From Anas platyrhynchos (Eukaryota > Chordata > Aves > Anseriformes > Anatidae): 64,000 nt of DNA. A model generated the notes under the pieces. That model was not told the origin of the DNA. It searched no databases and saw nothing but the letters and a program-made list of their open reading frames with translations. How positions within the stretch are numbered: position 1 is the stretch's first letter; the number at the start of each line of letters is the position of its first letter. This document shows positions 21,560 through 32,366 of the stretch, in pieces. A program made the position numbers and the translations under genes. The stretch lies in assembly GCF_047663525.1 (NCBI RefSeq), contig NC_092617.1, forward strand, positions 2,608,501-2,672,500. Reading direction: 5' to 3'.

Positions 21560-22495
21560 CTAACTGCTTCTGGAAGACAACTGGAATAGCTTCTTCAGTG
21601 CATCCTTGAGCTCCTGGTTCCTCATGCTGTAGATGAGTGGGTTCACTGCTGGAGGTATCACCGAGTACAGAACTGTCACCACCACGTCCACGTGTGCGGA
21701 GTAGATGGAGGGGGGCTTCAGGTAGGCAAATGTGGCAGTGCTGATAGACAGGGAGACCACGGCCAGGTGAGGGAGGCACGTGGAAAAGGCCTTGTGCTAG
21801 CCCTGCTCAGAGGGCATCATCAACACAGTCCTGAAGATCTGAATATAGGACACCACAATGAAAATAAAACAACCAACACCTAAACAGAAGCTAAAGGCAA
21901 TGAGCCCAACTTCCCTGAAATAGTCTGACTCTGAGCAGGAGAGCTTGAGGATCTGGGGGACTTCACAGAAGAACTGGTTCACAGCATTGCCTTGGCAGAG
22001 GGGCAAGGAAAATGTAGTGGCCGTGTGCAGGACAGCATGGAGAAAGCCACTGCCCCAGGCAGCTGCTGCCATCTGGGCACAAGCTCTGCTGCCCAGGAGG
22101 CTCCCGTAGTGCAGGGGCTTGCAGATGGCAACGTAGCGGTCATAGGCCATGATGGTGAGAATATAAAATTCTGACCCAATCAAGAAAACAAACAGAAAAA
22201 CCTGTGCAGCACATCCTTGATAGGAGATGGCCCTGGTGTTCCAGAGGGCGTTGGCCATGGCTTTGGGCAGAGTGGTGGAGATGCAGCCCAGGTCGAGGAG
22301 GGCCAGGTTGAAGAGGAAGAAGTACATGGGGGTGTGGAGGCGGTGGTGGCAGGCTACGGCGCTGAGGATGAGGCCGTTGCCCAGGAGGGCAGACAGGTAG
22401 ATGCCCAGGAAGAGCACAAAGTGCAGGAGCTGCAGCTCGCGCGTGTCTGCGAATGTCAGCAGGAGGAACTCGCTCACTGAGCTGATGTTGGACAT
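21560..22495 (-). pseudogene. OR14-like olfactory receptor with a single nonsense codon
   Basis: A full-length OR reading frame (ATG at 22495, stop at 21560, 312 codons) interrupted only by TAG at 21797-21799. The interruption falls just after MMPSEQG, in the third intracellular loop before KAFSTCLPHL; the sister gene at 56084 has a CAG at this place, so a C-to-T change is the simplest origin. PMYFF, MAYDRY, the extracellular cysteines and NPLIY are all preserved. Truncation there would remove TM6 and TM7, so no normal receptor is made. It could be a segregating pseudogene, since nothing else is broken. Confidence 0.9.
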
Positions 22496-22517
22496 TTGCT
22501 TACTTTGGTCAAGGAGA

Positions 22518-23475
22518 CTGCGAAATGAGAAACAAAACATATAGAGAGAGTGAGACGGTGTGTTATGAGTAATGACTGTGAGTAAAAATCAGTTGATCCC
22601 CAATTAAAGTCTTACATTCCCTCTTTCTAAGAGGATCTTTGTGTCTCTCCCTGTCTGGAGCCCTGCTTTCTGCTTGCTGAGTGTCCTGTACACTGCAGCA
22701 TCCTCTGCCCAGCAGCTCCCAGTGAGCCTGCTCTGCTCCATTTGAGGTTCCAAGAGGGAAGGTTCCTGGGCAGTGGCCCCCTCTGCTGAGTGAGGGGTGT
22801 TTGGCTGTGTGCCTCTGTGTGCATCTTCCCTGTTCAATACCCAGGAGACAAAACCAGAAGGTGGATTGTGCGTGTCTGGCCGGAGAACAGGGAGCATCTC
22901 CTCCTGCTTCACCCTCCGTGCACAGCACTCCCTGTCAGAATCAGGCACCACCAGCTGCCACGCTGGGCAAAGGAGAGAAGTAGGCATGGGCAGGCAGGGC
23001 GGACACAAACCAGTGCAGAGGCTTTGGTGTCGGTGAGGTAGCGCCTGTCCTCACAGCCCTGTGCCATCAGGCTGGCACAGACAGCAGAGGGACAAGAGCT
23101 CTGGAGTGGAAGAAGCATTTGGAATATGCTCCTGGTCATATGGTAGGAGTTTGGGAGTAAGACCTCTGTGGAGCCAGGAGCTGGACTAGAGCTGACACCA
23201 CTATCAGGGCAGGAAGAGGCAGGCAGAGAGTAAAGAAAGTGCCTTTTCTTTGCAGGCAGCCCCTGCCCTTCCCTTCCTACGCCCAAGCCCCTGGGCTCCC
23301 TGGGCAGGCTGAGTGCTGAGCGTGGCAAGCAGCAGAGGCCCTGCCCTGGCACACAGCCCCTGGGGCACAGCAGGGACCCTGCTCTGCACCACAGCCCTGG
23401 CCACCCCTGCCTGCACCAACAGCTTCTCCATCGCCCAGCAATTGCAGCTGCATTGCCCTCCACCCAGAGACTTAC
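22518..23475 (-). other. Predicted 5'-UTR intron of the OR pseudogene
   Basis: The minus strand reads ...CCCG/GTAAGTC with the exon ending at 23476 and CATTTCGCAG/TCTCC with the next exon starting at 22517, 22 bases before the ATG. This mirrors the layout at the 8267 and 57082 genes. Confidence 0.5.
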
Positions 23476-23489
23476 CGGGTTCAGGGCTG

Positions 23490-23960
23490 GGAAGTGTTCT
23501 CCCCCAGTGAGCTCTGTGCATCCTGCCACTTCTGCCTGCCTTTAAGCACTCTGTCTCTGCAGGCAGTGCCCCCAGCCCTGCTGTGCTGTGCAGAGGAGCT
23601 GATCCTGGGCACAGCTGGCTCTCTGCACCAGGGCCCTCTTGCCACGAGCTCTCTCTGTCCCACGAGCCCGGCCCAGCTCAGCAGCACAGCACCAGCCCAA
23701 GGCACTGCAATCACCCCTCTGGGGGCTTGGCTGATGAGCCCACAAACCTCAGGCACTCAGAGACAATTGAAGACATCTCTCCAGAAGTGCAAGTCAGAGG
23801 CAAGTTTCCTGCAGTGTCCCCCTGAGGGCCAGCACTGACACAGCCTCCCTTGGAGCTCGTTAGAGCAGAACCCTGGAGGCAGTGAGGACAAGGAGACAAA
23901 GGCAATGTGAAGGTGACACTGATGTGTAGGAAAACTGGATGTGTGTCACCAAGCACAAGG
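23490..23960 (-). promoter_or_regulatory. Unit B, copy 2
   Basis: Reverse-complement copy of 7447-7830 and 35690-36140, upstream of the OR pseudogene on the same strand. The 81-codon open frame (23711-23956) gives the same peptide as the 35694-35939 frame. Its role is inferred only from its constant position. Confidence 0.5.
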
Positions 23961-24867
23961 TCCAGGCCTTGACTCCCAACTCAAGGAAGGGAGATCCTTT
24001 CCCTTCACAACTTGCTCAGGGCTCTTTGTGGGGCAATAGGAGATGTGGATGTGCATGGCCAAGTGCAGGAGAATGGTAAGACCCCTGCCTGCTTCATGGG
24101 TGCAGGTGAGGAGGCAATGAGACCCTGGTGCTTTAACGATAAGCTGTCTCTTCATAGGCCTCAGTAGCAGAGACAACAGCCATAGCCATGGACACAAAGA
24201 CCTGGGTCCTGTTGGGACTTTCAGCCAATCCACAGCCCTCTATCCTGTATAAAGCTGTCTCTTAAAAGGACTCCCATACCTGTACATCGTTCACTGCTGG
24301 CTGCAGACATTGTCTGTGTGGTGTCACAGCAGATCTGAGCTGTGTCTGGGAACTCAGATCTTCTTGGTGGCCATGCTCCTCGTAAGGCAGCTCTGTAGGA
24401 AGCTGGCCTGGTTCCTGCTGAGCAGGCACCACTGCTCATATGGCATCCCTCGTGGTGCCCAGGCTGTCCTCCTGCTGGACATTACTCACTCAGCAGTGTC
24501 CCAGTCTGACCTGATGTGTGGGGTTTCTCTCCCTCTGGTACAGGACTGGGCTCTTCTCCATGTGAACGTCAAAAGTTTTCTTATGTCAGAATCCCGCAGA
24601 TTCTCAAGGTTCACCCACAGTGATGCTCCATTCTATCAGCTGTTAATGTCAGCAGGCAGACAGTTCAACCTTTGTGTAATTGTTCTATCTCTGACCAAAC
24701 AGCAGCAGCAGCAAGGGTTCCAGGGAAATTTGGATAATTCAGGAGTAACCAGCTAAATGGAATTGCAGCACAGTCACTCAAGGGCAGGGGATGGAAGGCT
24801 GTCAGGTTCAACACTTGCTGTGCTTTTTTCTCATGCACACTGACAGTTTGTCTGGAGCTGTGTCCTG
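23961..24867 (-). other. Inverted arm sequence, no gene
   Basis: Reverse match to about 6440-7446. It ends at the GTCCTG target site (24862-24867) of the LTR element. No gene recognised. Confidence 0.55.
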
Positions 24868-25134
24868 TGTGGGTAGTTAGGGTCTGGCGGCGGGAAGATG
24901 TCGCGCTGTACGGAAAGGTGGAGCCCCTCCCTTGATGGACAGTGGCGTGTGGCCTGTGATGTAAGCAAGCGGAAGTGACGCTATGGGCCTCGGGTATATA
25001 AGCCCATGGGACTCGACAATAAACGCCATTTGCCATCCACCACATTGGTGTCTGTGAGCCGATGGACCGAGCGGCCTGGGGTTGGCCGCCGTGCCGTTCC
25101 TGAACCAGGTTGCCACTGCCCCCTGAAGGCAACA
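24868..25134 (+). repeat. 5' LTR of the gag-only element
   Basis: Begins TGTGGGTAGT and ends GGCAACA. A TATA box (GGTATATAAG) is near 24992-25001 and a polyadenylation signal AATAAA at about 25019-25024, only about 25 bases downstream, so the R region is short. Partner LTR at 26728-26994. Confidence 0.95.
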
Positions 25135-25136
25135 AG

Positions 25137-25154
25137 TGGTGCCGAAACCCGGGA
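25137..25154 (+). other. Primer-binding site, tRNA-Phe
   Basis: TGGTGCCGAAACCCGGGA starts two bases after the LTR end and is complementary to the 3' end of tRNA-Phe, judged from knowledge of that tRNA. Confidence 0.85.
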
Positions 25155-25235
25155 AAACTCCTGGATTCGGGTGAACGGCGGCCGGAGCGGCGGGACCTGC
25201 CCGGCGGGGAGGAAGCTCCCGGACCAACAAGGAAG

Positions 25236-26297
25236 ATGGAAACCCTTGTGAAGGTCGTATCAAAGTTGTGGAAGCTATGGGGTGGCTCGGCTGAGGAAGC
25301 CAGGGATGCCAGTGGGGAACCAGAGCCTGGGGAAATCTGGGAGAGACCACGGCCATGTGCGCCCCAGTACGGTGCTGAACTAGAAGACGAAGAGTCGGGT
25401 GAAGAAGCTTCCGGCGGGAATGGGGATGAAGCGTTAGGTTTTACTAACACGTGGAAATGCGAGAAAGAGAACGGTTGTGGGGACGACCGGGGACGAGGTA
25501 GAAGCGTGAGAGAGGGGCAGAGAGCCGATCGGAGCGGCCATCCGAGAAAACGCTCCTGTGGCACAAACGCCTCGCTGAGAAGGCGGCGGGGCGAGCCACG
25601 AGGCAGAGAGCGGCCCGCCCGCAGGGGTGGGGGGCGGGGCCGGAACTCGATGGGAGGGTACCGGAACGTGGAGGTGAGCAGTCAGTCAAGCTCTGACTCC
25701 GGATCAGATACCGATTCAAATTCGGAGGAGGAAATGGGGACAGATAGCAAAAATATCCCCATCCGAAATAAAGCTGCACCGCGAGGCAGAGAAATTCCTC
25801 TCACAGATTGGAGGAAAATTAAGATTGCGTGCACCATCTTGGCTCTATCGGCCATGCTAGCGTTGCCGGTCTGGGTGACAGACGGGGGGCAGAGGGTTCA
25901 CTCACCAACAAACCCTAAGGATGTACAAGCGATTGTTAAAGCCATTGTGGATAAAGGGCTTCATTCTGCAATGGTCTCCACCCTCATAGATGGTGTTTTC
26001 AGGGGAGACGACATGCTCCCGTTTGATATTAAACAAACTTGTCGACTGATCTTTGACGGGGGTGGGATGATCATTTTTAAACGAGAATGGGGGGACAACT
26101 GTATGAGACAACTGGCCCAAGTAACTGGGACGGATCACACACTGTATGGCTCTAGCCTGCAGCGGCTAATGGGTACGGACCCAACAGTGATCACCCCCCA
26201 GGCGCAAGTCCAGGGCCTGAGGGCCCACGAAGGTATGGCAACTCGTGCAGCCAGAGAAGCTCCAAACAGCCAACGCCCCAACTTAGAACAAAACTAA
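25236..26297 (+). CDS. Gag-like polyprotein, truncated after capsid N-terminal domain
   Basis: A 353-codon open frame; the frame is open from 25110 but that start lies in the LTR, so the first good start after the primer site is taken (METLVKVVSKLWKLWGG). The N-terminal ~110 residues are acidic and the middle (about 85-140) is Arg/Gly-rich. A Ser/Asp/Glu-rich stretch at about 148-168 follows. A hydrophobic run leads into PVWVTDGG at about 211, which looks like the start of a capsid N-terminal domain, alpha/beta-retrovirus style, that continues to the end. There is no nucleocapsid zinc knuckle, protease or RT. The frame has no internal damage. Capsid assignment is by pattern, not by alignment. 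Confidence 0.75.
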   Translation: METLVKVVSKLWKLWGGSAEEARDASGEPEPGEIWERPRPCAPQYGAELEDEESGEEASGGNGDEALGFTNTWKCEKENGCGDDRGRGRSVREGQRADRSGHPRKRSCGTNASLRRRRGEPRGRERPARRGGGRGRNSMGGYRNVEVSSQSSSDSGSDTDSNSEEEMGTDSKNIPIRNKAAPRGREIPLTDWRKIKIACTILALSAMLALPVWVTDGGQRVHSPTNPKDVQAIVKAIVDKGLHSAMVSTLIDGVFRGDDMLPFDIKQTCRLIFDGGGMIIFKREWGDNCMRQLAQVTGTDHTLYGSSLQRLMGTDPTVITPQAQVQGLRAHEGMATRAAREAPNSQRPNLEQN

Positions 26298-26477
26298 TGA
26301 AAACTGAGTTTCTGTTCACAGGAACGGATCATCGGGCACCCCCGTAGTCTGTATACCCCGGCGACATGAGAAGACAATAAGTCAGCAAGCGTCCTGTCTA
26401 AGCCTGAGAGTTCCACACTGGCAGAATCCAGACAACAGCGAAGCGGCCTCCGTGGGTGGGGGGCTGCAATGCGTTTG

Positions 26478-26585
26478 TGTGATCTTATCTTTGGACCTTG
26501 TATACTAAATATGCTTGTGTTGTTTGTTAAAAGTTGGTTAGAGAAAGTTAACATTATGTTGGTAGAACACCAACAACTACTTTAA
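26478..26585 (+). pseudogene. Residual envelope TM cytoplasmic-tail scrap
   Basis: A 36-codon stretch ending in TAA reads CDLIFGPCILNMLVLFVKSW and a short tail. It strongly resembles the tail of the TM protein in the provirus at 43410-43910, which has [20 protein letters not shown]. It shows that the gag-only element derives by internal deletion from an env-bearing parent. It has no start codon of its own and lacks all of the ectodomain. Confidence 0.75.
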
Positions 26586-26713
26586 GAGTGTATTTACTCA
26601 GGGTTACCAGTTACCTCTTAGTTTTCTCCTGGTTATTGTGCCGTATGTTTTTTAGTTAAGTTATGATGTCTACGTCTTAAGATTGTTATATTTTAGCTAA
26701 TTTGGTTGTGCAT

Positions 26714-26727
26714 AGGGAGGGGGGAAA
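26714..26727 (+). other. Polypurine tract
   Basis: AGGGAGGGGGGAAA immediately precedes the 3' LTR, the expected primer for plus-strand synthesis. Confidence 0.9.
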
Positions 26728-26994
26728 TGTGGGTAGTTAGGGTCTGGCGGCGGGAAGATGTCGCGCTGTACGGAAAGGTGGAGCCCCTCCCTTGATGGAC
26801 AGTAGCGTGTGGCCTGTGATGTAAGCAAGCGGAAGTGACGCTATGGGCCTCGGGTATATAAGCCCATGGGACTCGACAATAAACGCCATTTGCCATCCAC
26901 CACATTGGTGTCTGTGAGCCGATGGACCGAGCGGCCTGGGGTTGGCCACCGTGCCGTTCCTGAACCAGGTCGCCACTGCCCCGTGAAGGCAACA
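26728..26994 (+). repeat. 3' LTR of the gag-only element
   Basis: 267 bases, same ends as the 5' LTR and 4 differences from it. Followed directly by the second GTCCTG. Confidence 0.95.
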
Positions 26995-27090
26995 GTCCTG
27001 AATGTTATGGGGCTGTGCAGGTCAAAATTAGAAGGGGCCAAGCCCATCTGGAGCTCAATCCATCTATTACTGTCAAAGAAAATTAAAAAT

Positions 27091-27156
27091 ATAAAATAAA
27101 ATGAAATAAAATAAAATAAAATAAAATAAAATAAAATAAAATAAAATAAGATAAAA
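27091..27156 (+). repeat. (AAAAT)n microsatellite
   Basis: About a dozen AAAAT units with one G interruption. The left-arm counterpart (reverse of about 6310-6400) has only scattered A/T-rich sequence, so the array grew in this arm. Confidence 0.95.
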
Positions 27157-27369
27157 ATGATATAAATAATTTAAATGAAGGAGGATTAGGAAGAATCGTA
27201 ATGCTTTATTGAATTTTGGGGGGAAAACCCAGTGACAAGGAATGAGGTAAAGGCTGAGACAATTAATGCCTTCTTTGCCTCTGTTACTAGCAGCAAGACC
27301 AGTTTTTCCCCTGTATATTTCTTCCTCCTCATGGCCAGTGCCAACCTTCCAATGCAAGATTTGTGGCAG
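27157..27369 (+). other. Inverted arm with CR1-like scrap
   Basis: Reverse match to about 6150-6310. Contains the CR1-like KAETINAFFASVTSSKTS. No gene. Confidence 0.6.
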
Positions 27370-27925
27370 TTTTTTCTCTCCTGCTCTTTCCTACTACCAA
27401 AGGAAGCTCCATCAACATGGAAACCCCTCCTGAAGTAGGCATCCCAACCCAGCAGGCTCCTTGGGGCCTCTCAGCCAACCAGACACAAGTCACCTCAGCA
27501 GCAGCTTCCAAGCCAGGGGCCTGCTGCTGGCCTTGCAGCTTCTTGGCTAGACACAGCCAAGCCTTGTGCCTGCTGCTGTGCAGTCATGGACTCAAGCAGA
27601 AGGGACAGGACAACCCATATGGGGGCCTTCTTTCTGTCTGGGTCCTCCTGGGTCTGCAGGCAGAGGGGATCCCCCAGTCAGCATGCCAAGCAGATGTCTT
27701 CTGCTGGCCTAGCAGGGCCACTGCCAGATGTCAGCCCAAAAGTGCAGCTCCCAGGGAGAAGTCAAAGGTGACCTGACACCTCCAGACACAAGTGACCTCC
27801 CAGTCCCTTTCTGTGACACGTTCCTGCTGCTGCCCTATCAAGTGCAGAGACAGAAGTGACCTCACAGACCCTGCCATAGTCACATTCCTGCTGCTGGGGC
27901 AGGAGATCCTGAGGCAGAGCTGAGC
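27370..27925 (+). repeat. Unit A, copy 3
   Basis: Direct match to 52670-53250 and reverse match to 5560-6110. The shared long frame has one in-frame TGA here (near 27774). Treated as a degenerate repeat. Confidence 0.65.
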
Positions 27926-28739
27926 TTTCTCTAGCCCCCTCGGTACATCTTTTTAGTTTCTGGGTTAGAGATTAAGCAAAGATTTAGTGGGAGTGTTTGG
28001 TGTTCTGCTTGTGCTGTCATGTCTGTGTTTAAGGTATGGACAAGCTCTGTGGTTTACGGGTGTTTTTTGTCTATCAATGAATCTAGGGTTAAATAAGACA
28101 TTTTAATGTATGTGTTAAGTGAAAAGATTACCGTTATCAAGAGAGAAAATTGATTTCTTTCAGTTTGTTGTAGTAGCATTTAGGTTTATTTAGCGTTAAA
28201 ATTACTAGCTCAAGTAAAGTAAGGGCCACATATGGCTGTTTTAAGTCAGTCTTACTGCACTACCGGCATTGCATGAATGCTCTTACCTCTATGAAATCAT
28301 TACTTTCTGCTGGACATGCTCCTCTTACCACCCCAAAATCTCACATGTCTCTTGTTCAGGCTGCTCCTGACCTCCCCATATCTTACTGGGATCAGCTTTC
28401 TGATGACATTTACCATCTCAGTGTATCTGTCTCACCTCTGTTGGCTCCTCCATTCCTGAGAAGGAAGTGGCGTTGTAATCAGGAGGGAAAAGGACACAGA
28501 GGTCTTTAGGAGCATCCTGCACAATGTGCCTATCAGCTCTATTCTTCCACAAAATCATGCTTCCTGTGTACAAGTTTTGTTTCCCAAATGGCTTCTGTGG
28601 ATCCAGGGCTACTTTTCCCAGGCCCTCTCACATGTTTCAGTTTCATACGTGAAGGGATGGGATAAGGAAAACCAAGGCATGGATGGAACTGATCTTGGCA
28701 AGGGATGAAAAGAATAACAGGAAGAGATTCTGTAGATAA
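27926..28739 (+). other. Inverted arm, no gene
   Basis: Reverse match to about 4840-5560. No gene recognised. Confidence 0.55.
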
Positions 28740-30272
28740 ATTGCTCAGAAAAGAAAGGCCAAGGAGAGCGTACCGCATCTGATGGATGAGAAGGGTGAAC
28801 TGATAATGACAGACATGCAGAAGCCTGAGGGACTCAACAACATCTTTGCCTCAGTCTTCCCTGCCAGTCAGGCTTCCCAAGTCTTTCACTTCCCTGAACC
28901 CATAGATGGAGGCAGGGGGGCGAAGTCCCTCCTGCTCTAAGTAAAGAGGAGGTCTAAGTCCACCTGAAGAAACTGAGCACATGGAAGTCTATGGGGCTTG
29001 GTGACATGCATCCTAGGGTCCTGAGGGAGCTGGATGATGTAGTCGTCAAGCCTCTCTCCATCATATTTGAAGAGTCCTGGCAGTCAGGTGAAGTCCCTGG
29101 TGACTGGAAAAAGGAAACATCACTCCCATTTTTAAAAAGGGTAGAAATGAGAACCCATGGAACTACTGAATGGTGAGCCTTACTTCTGTGCCTCAAAAGA
29201 TCATGCTAAAAATCCTCCTGGAATCGATGTCAGGGCACATGCAAGACAAAGAGGTGATCTCAGACAGCCAGCATGGCTTCACCAAAGGCCAAATCGTGCC
29301 TGACCAATGTGCTGGCTTTCTACAATGGAGTGACCACATCAGACAACAAGAGAAGACCGACCTATGTCATCTACTTGGACTTCTGTAAGACAATTGACAC
29401 TGTCCCAAATGACATCCTTGTCTCCAAATTAGAGAGATACGCATTTGATGGGTGAACCATTCAGTGGATAAGGAGTTGGCCTGAAGATCACACCCAGAGC
29501 GTGGTGCTCAATGGCTCTATGTCCAAGTGGAGGCTGGTGACAAGTGTTGTACCTCAGGGGTCTGTCCTGGGACTTCTACAGTTTAATATCTTTATCTATG
29601 ACAGACAGTGAGATCGACAATGAGATAGTACATTCTGCGCTTGTAGCCCAGAAGGCCAACTGCATCCTGGGCTCCATAAGCAGAGGAGTGACCAGCAGGT
29701 AGAGGGAGGTCACTTCTACTTCTACTCCTTGTACTCTGCCCTTGTGAGGCCCCACTTGGTGTCCTGCATCTAGGACAGGGGCCCTCAGCATGAGAAGGAT
29801 GTGCATCTGTTAGAATGGGTCCTGAGGAGGGCCACAAAGATGATCAAGGGGCTGGAGCACATCTCCTATGAAGAAAGGCTGAGAGAGCTGAGGCTGTTCA
29901 GCCTGGAGAAAAGAAGGCTCCAGGGTGACCTCTTTGTGGCCTTTCAGTACTTAAAGGGGGCTTATAAAAAGATGGAGAGTGACTCTTTGTTCAATTAGAT
30001 AATGATAGGACAAAGGGGAATGGTTTTAAGCTAAAAGAGGGGAGATTTAGATTAGAGGTGAGGAGGAAACTCTTCACTCAGAGGGAGGTGAGGCACTGGA
30101 ACAGGTTGCTGAGAGACCTTAGGGATTCCCCGTCCCTGGAGCTGATCAAGAGCAGGTTAGATGAGGCCCTGGGCTACCTGATCTCATGGGGGGCATCCCT
30201 GCTTATGGCCAGGGGGTTGGAACTAGATGACCTTTAAGGTCCCTTCCAACAGGAGCCATTCTCTCATTCTAT
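28740..30272 (+). mobile_element. CR1 LINE, older subfamily, decayed
   Basis: Begins with MDEKGELIMTDMQKPEG-type sequence. It passes RT blocks in broken frames (28991-29455: [34 protein letters not shown]) and ends with [20 protein letters not shown] and a 3' UTR with 'gacctttaaggtcccttcca'. Stops and deletions are frequent. It is the fuller counterpart of the internally deleted copy at 4490-4835. Confidence 0.85.
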
Positions 30273-31130
30273 GGTCTCACAAACTATACCTCAACCATGA
30301 CTCCCATGTCATCAGCCTTCCTGTGGTCTACCACCTGACTGGAATAGAAGGTGCCTCACCATCCTCTTCAATGCCATGTGCGTGCTTCTGCCCTATATGC
30401 TCCCTAACTGTGCCACATTCCTCCTGATGGTCCGTCAGATCCAGAGACAGAAGTGACCTCCCAGCCTCCTTCACAGCCATGTGCCTCCTGCAGGCCCAGC
30501 ACATCTGGAGGCACACCTGACCTCATCCCAGCATTCCCAGCCAGCTCCACTTTGTGGCCTCTGATCTGATCACATACCTGTCACCTCACATGCCTCTTCC
30601 AATGCCATGGGACTGCTGCAGGACCTCACAGTCCCTGCCCTGCCCCAAGGGGACAAACAGTTGAAGTTAGGGATAGGAGTGAGGTTGAAGCTGAGATGTG
30701 CTGTGTGAATGGTGGAGGGCTTTGGGGGTTAGATGATCAGGTTAATGTTTAGGAATTAGAGGTCACCCTCCAGGATCAAGAGAATGGCAATTCATCAAGG
30801 GAGGTATTGGTGTTTTGCCCAAGGATCCTGCTCAAGGTTTAGGATAAGGGCAAGCTTTGAGGACTTCAGTTTAGGTCTGGTTTGGGGGTTAAGGCTAAGG
30901 CTGGCTTTTTATTCCTTGAATAGGCTTTATCATCCTTCTGCTTGCCTTCCTATTAGCAGATGAGTTTGACATCTGTCATGTCCAACTTTTGAGGAATGTC
31001 TTTGATCCATCTGTCCTTTCCAAGGTCTTTGAGATAGGTCTTATGATGACATCTGCAGATCCACTTGAACTCTCTCACCCTTCCCGTACCACCTCTAGGC
31101 AACGTGAGGGCTGACGGGGAGGATGGTGGT
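30273..31130. other. Module sequence, no gene
   Basis: 30430-30650 has unit-A-like 'agacagaagtgacctccca' phrases. 30640-31090 matches about 4080-4480 in reverse. No gene is seen. Confidence 0.5.
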
Positions 31131-31850
31131 TTAGGAAAGGGCTTCATTAAGATCTCTGAGAAGGGCTGTATTTGGGCTTCTCACAGACAGTGATGGCAGT
31201 ATCATAGAAAACAGTGACACTCGTGAGGACAGAAGAGCAGGTGGATAAGGCCTTGGCCTGCCAATACAGGACACACACACACCTGAAAACTGCATGAGAG
31301 TGAAGAGGAAGATTGGATCCAAAATGTAGATTATGAAATCAAAGACCATGAGTATCACCATGGCACTGCAGGACAGCTCCAGCAATGGGGCAAAACCACA
31401 GAAGGTGTCCACGACACTGGGGCCACAGAACTGTAGCTGGGAGGAGGAGAAGGAATTAGTGTACATGAGAGAAATTCCCCTGGTTCAGGTACAGCTGCCT
31501 TCTGGAGCCAGACCTTCCACTTCTCGAATCTTGCAGAGAACAGATATGGCATACAGCCCAGGGCTGACCGTAGGACATGACCCCAGCAGGAAGCACTGCG
31601 GTCATGCAGAAGGTGCAGCTGAGAGTGCTGCCACCTCTGTGAGCAAAGAGGGTGCTGTCCTCAGCCAGGAAGCTGGCCAGCATCTGGCGCAGGGTGCTGG
31701 AGCTGTGCAAGGACAACTCTCCCCCAGGAAGAAGGCCACAGGCATCTGAAGGTGTTTGGTGTCAGGCACAAGCACAGTGATGAGGGTGTTCCACATCCCA
31801 GTAACCGTGCTGGTCAAGTAAGAGAGGAAGAAGAGATTAGTGTATGGGTA
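31131..31850 (-). pseudogene. Old olfactory receptor pseudogene, copy 2 (not OR14-like)
   Basis: Inverted counterpart of 3430-4010. The minus strand reads TM1/TM2-like LITVLVPDTKHLQMPVAFFL near 31750. In another frame it reads QMLASFLAED and later LPAGVMSYGQPWAVCH, the remains of the TM3 to second intracellular loop (family MAYDRYLAVC). The 31131-31466 frame has QLQFCGPSVVDTFCGFAPLL and a TM5-like segment. At least three frame changes are needed. It and its twin were already broken, or broke in parallel, around the arm duplication. Confidence 0.75.
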
Positions 31851-32292
31851 GAGGATCTCCCAGATAGGAAACTGATGAGCTGGTTCATCCACTGGAGAAC
31901 CAAGGTGTAAATGTAGAGCTTGGGAGCATGGTTTAGTGGTGGACTTGTCAGCACTAAGGTAAAGTTGCCTGACCTGGGTTACACGTCCCAGAGTAGTGTC
32001 AGGCACAATGCAATTCTTTTTGCCTTCTGCATCTATAGCACAGGAAGTAGGACTTTGCGATACTCTGTTGACTAAGCAGCTCTTTTCACTTTACTCAATT
32101 TATGTTTCCATGGCTGGAAGGGGCAATTTCTCAAAAGAGGCCAAGCTCATGGGTACAGCTACAGCCACTTGAAGACATATTTTCTTTAGTTTTCATCCTG
32201 AGTTTGCCACATAAGACCCAAGAGAACCATGGATGTCCAGGTGTCTACTAAGATTTAGGCTGAATTTCTCAGATTCCAATGGTCATTTCAAC
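31851..32292. other. Module sequence, no gene
   Basis: Loose reverse match to about 2830-3200; no gene seen. Confidence 0.4.
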
Positions 32293-32366
32293 TTTTATTT
32301 TATTTTATTTTATTTTATTTTATTTTATTTTATTTTATTTTATTTTATTTTATTTTATTTTATTAT
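32293..32366 (+). repeat. (ATTTT)n microsatellite in unit E
   Basis: About 14 TATTT units right after the 'ggtcatttcaa' landmark. The sister unit at 51433-51535 has a longer array at the same point; the left-arm unit (near 2805) has none. Confidence 0.95.

Larger units (their letters stand above)
24868..26994 (+). mobile_element. Non-autonomous endogenous retrovirus, gag-like only, with target duplication
   Basis: Complete short provirus of 2127 bases. It is flanked by the perfect direct repeat GTCCTG at 24862-24867 and 26995-27000. It holds two LTRs, a tRNA-Phe primer site, one gag-like frame, a scrap of envelope tail and a polypurine tract, and lacks pol and nearly all of env. It would need proteins from a helper to have moved. 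The two LTRs differ at 4 of 267 positions (24944, 25088, 25111 and 25123 against their partners), so it is recent relative to the other LTR elements here. Confidence 0.95.

Noticed and set aside
25110-25235. Upstream start for the gag-like frame
   Set aside because: The first ATG lies inside the LTR and the frame would cross the primer-binding site; the start at 25236 is the first sensible one.
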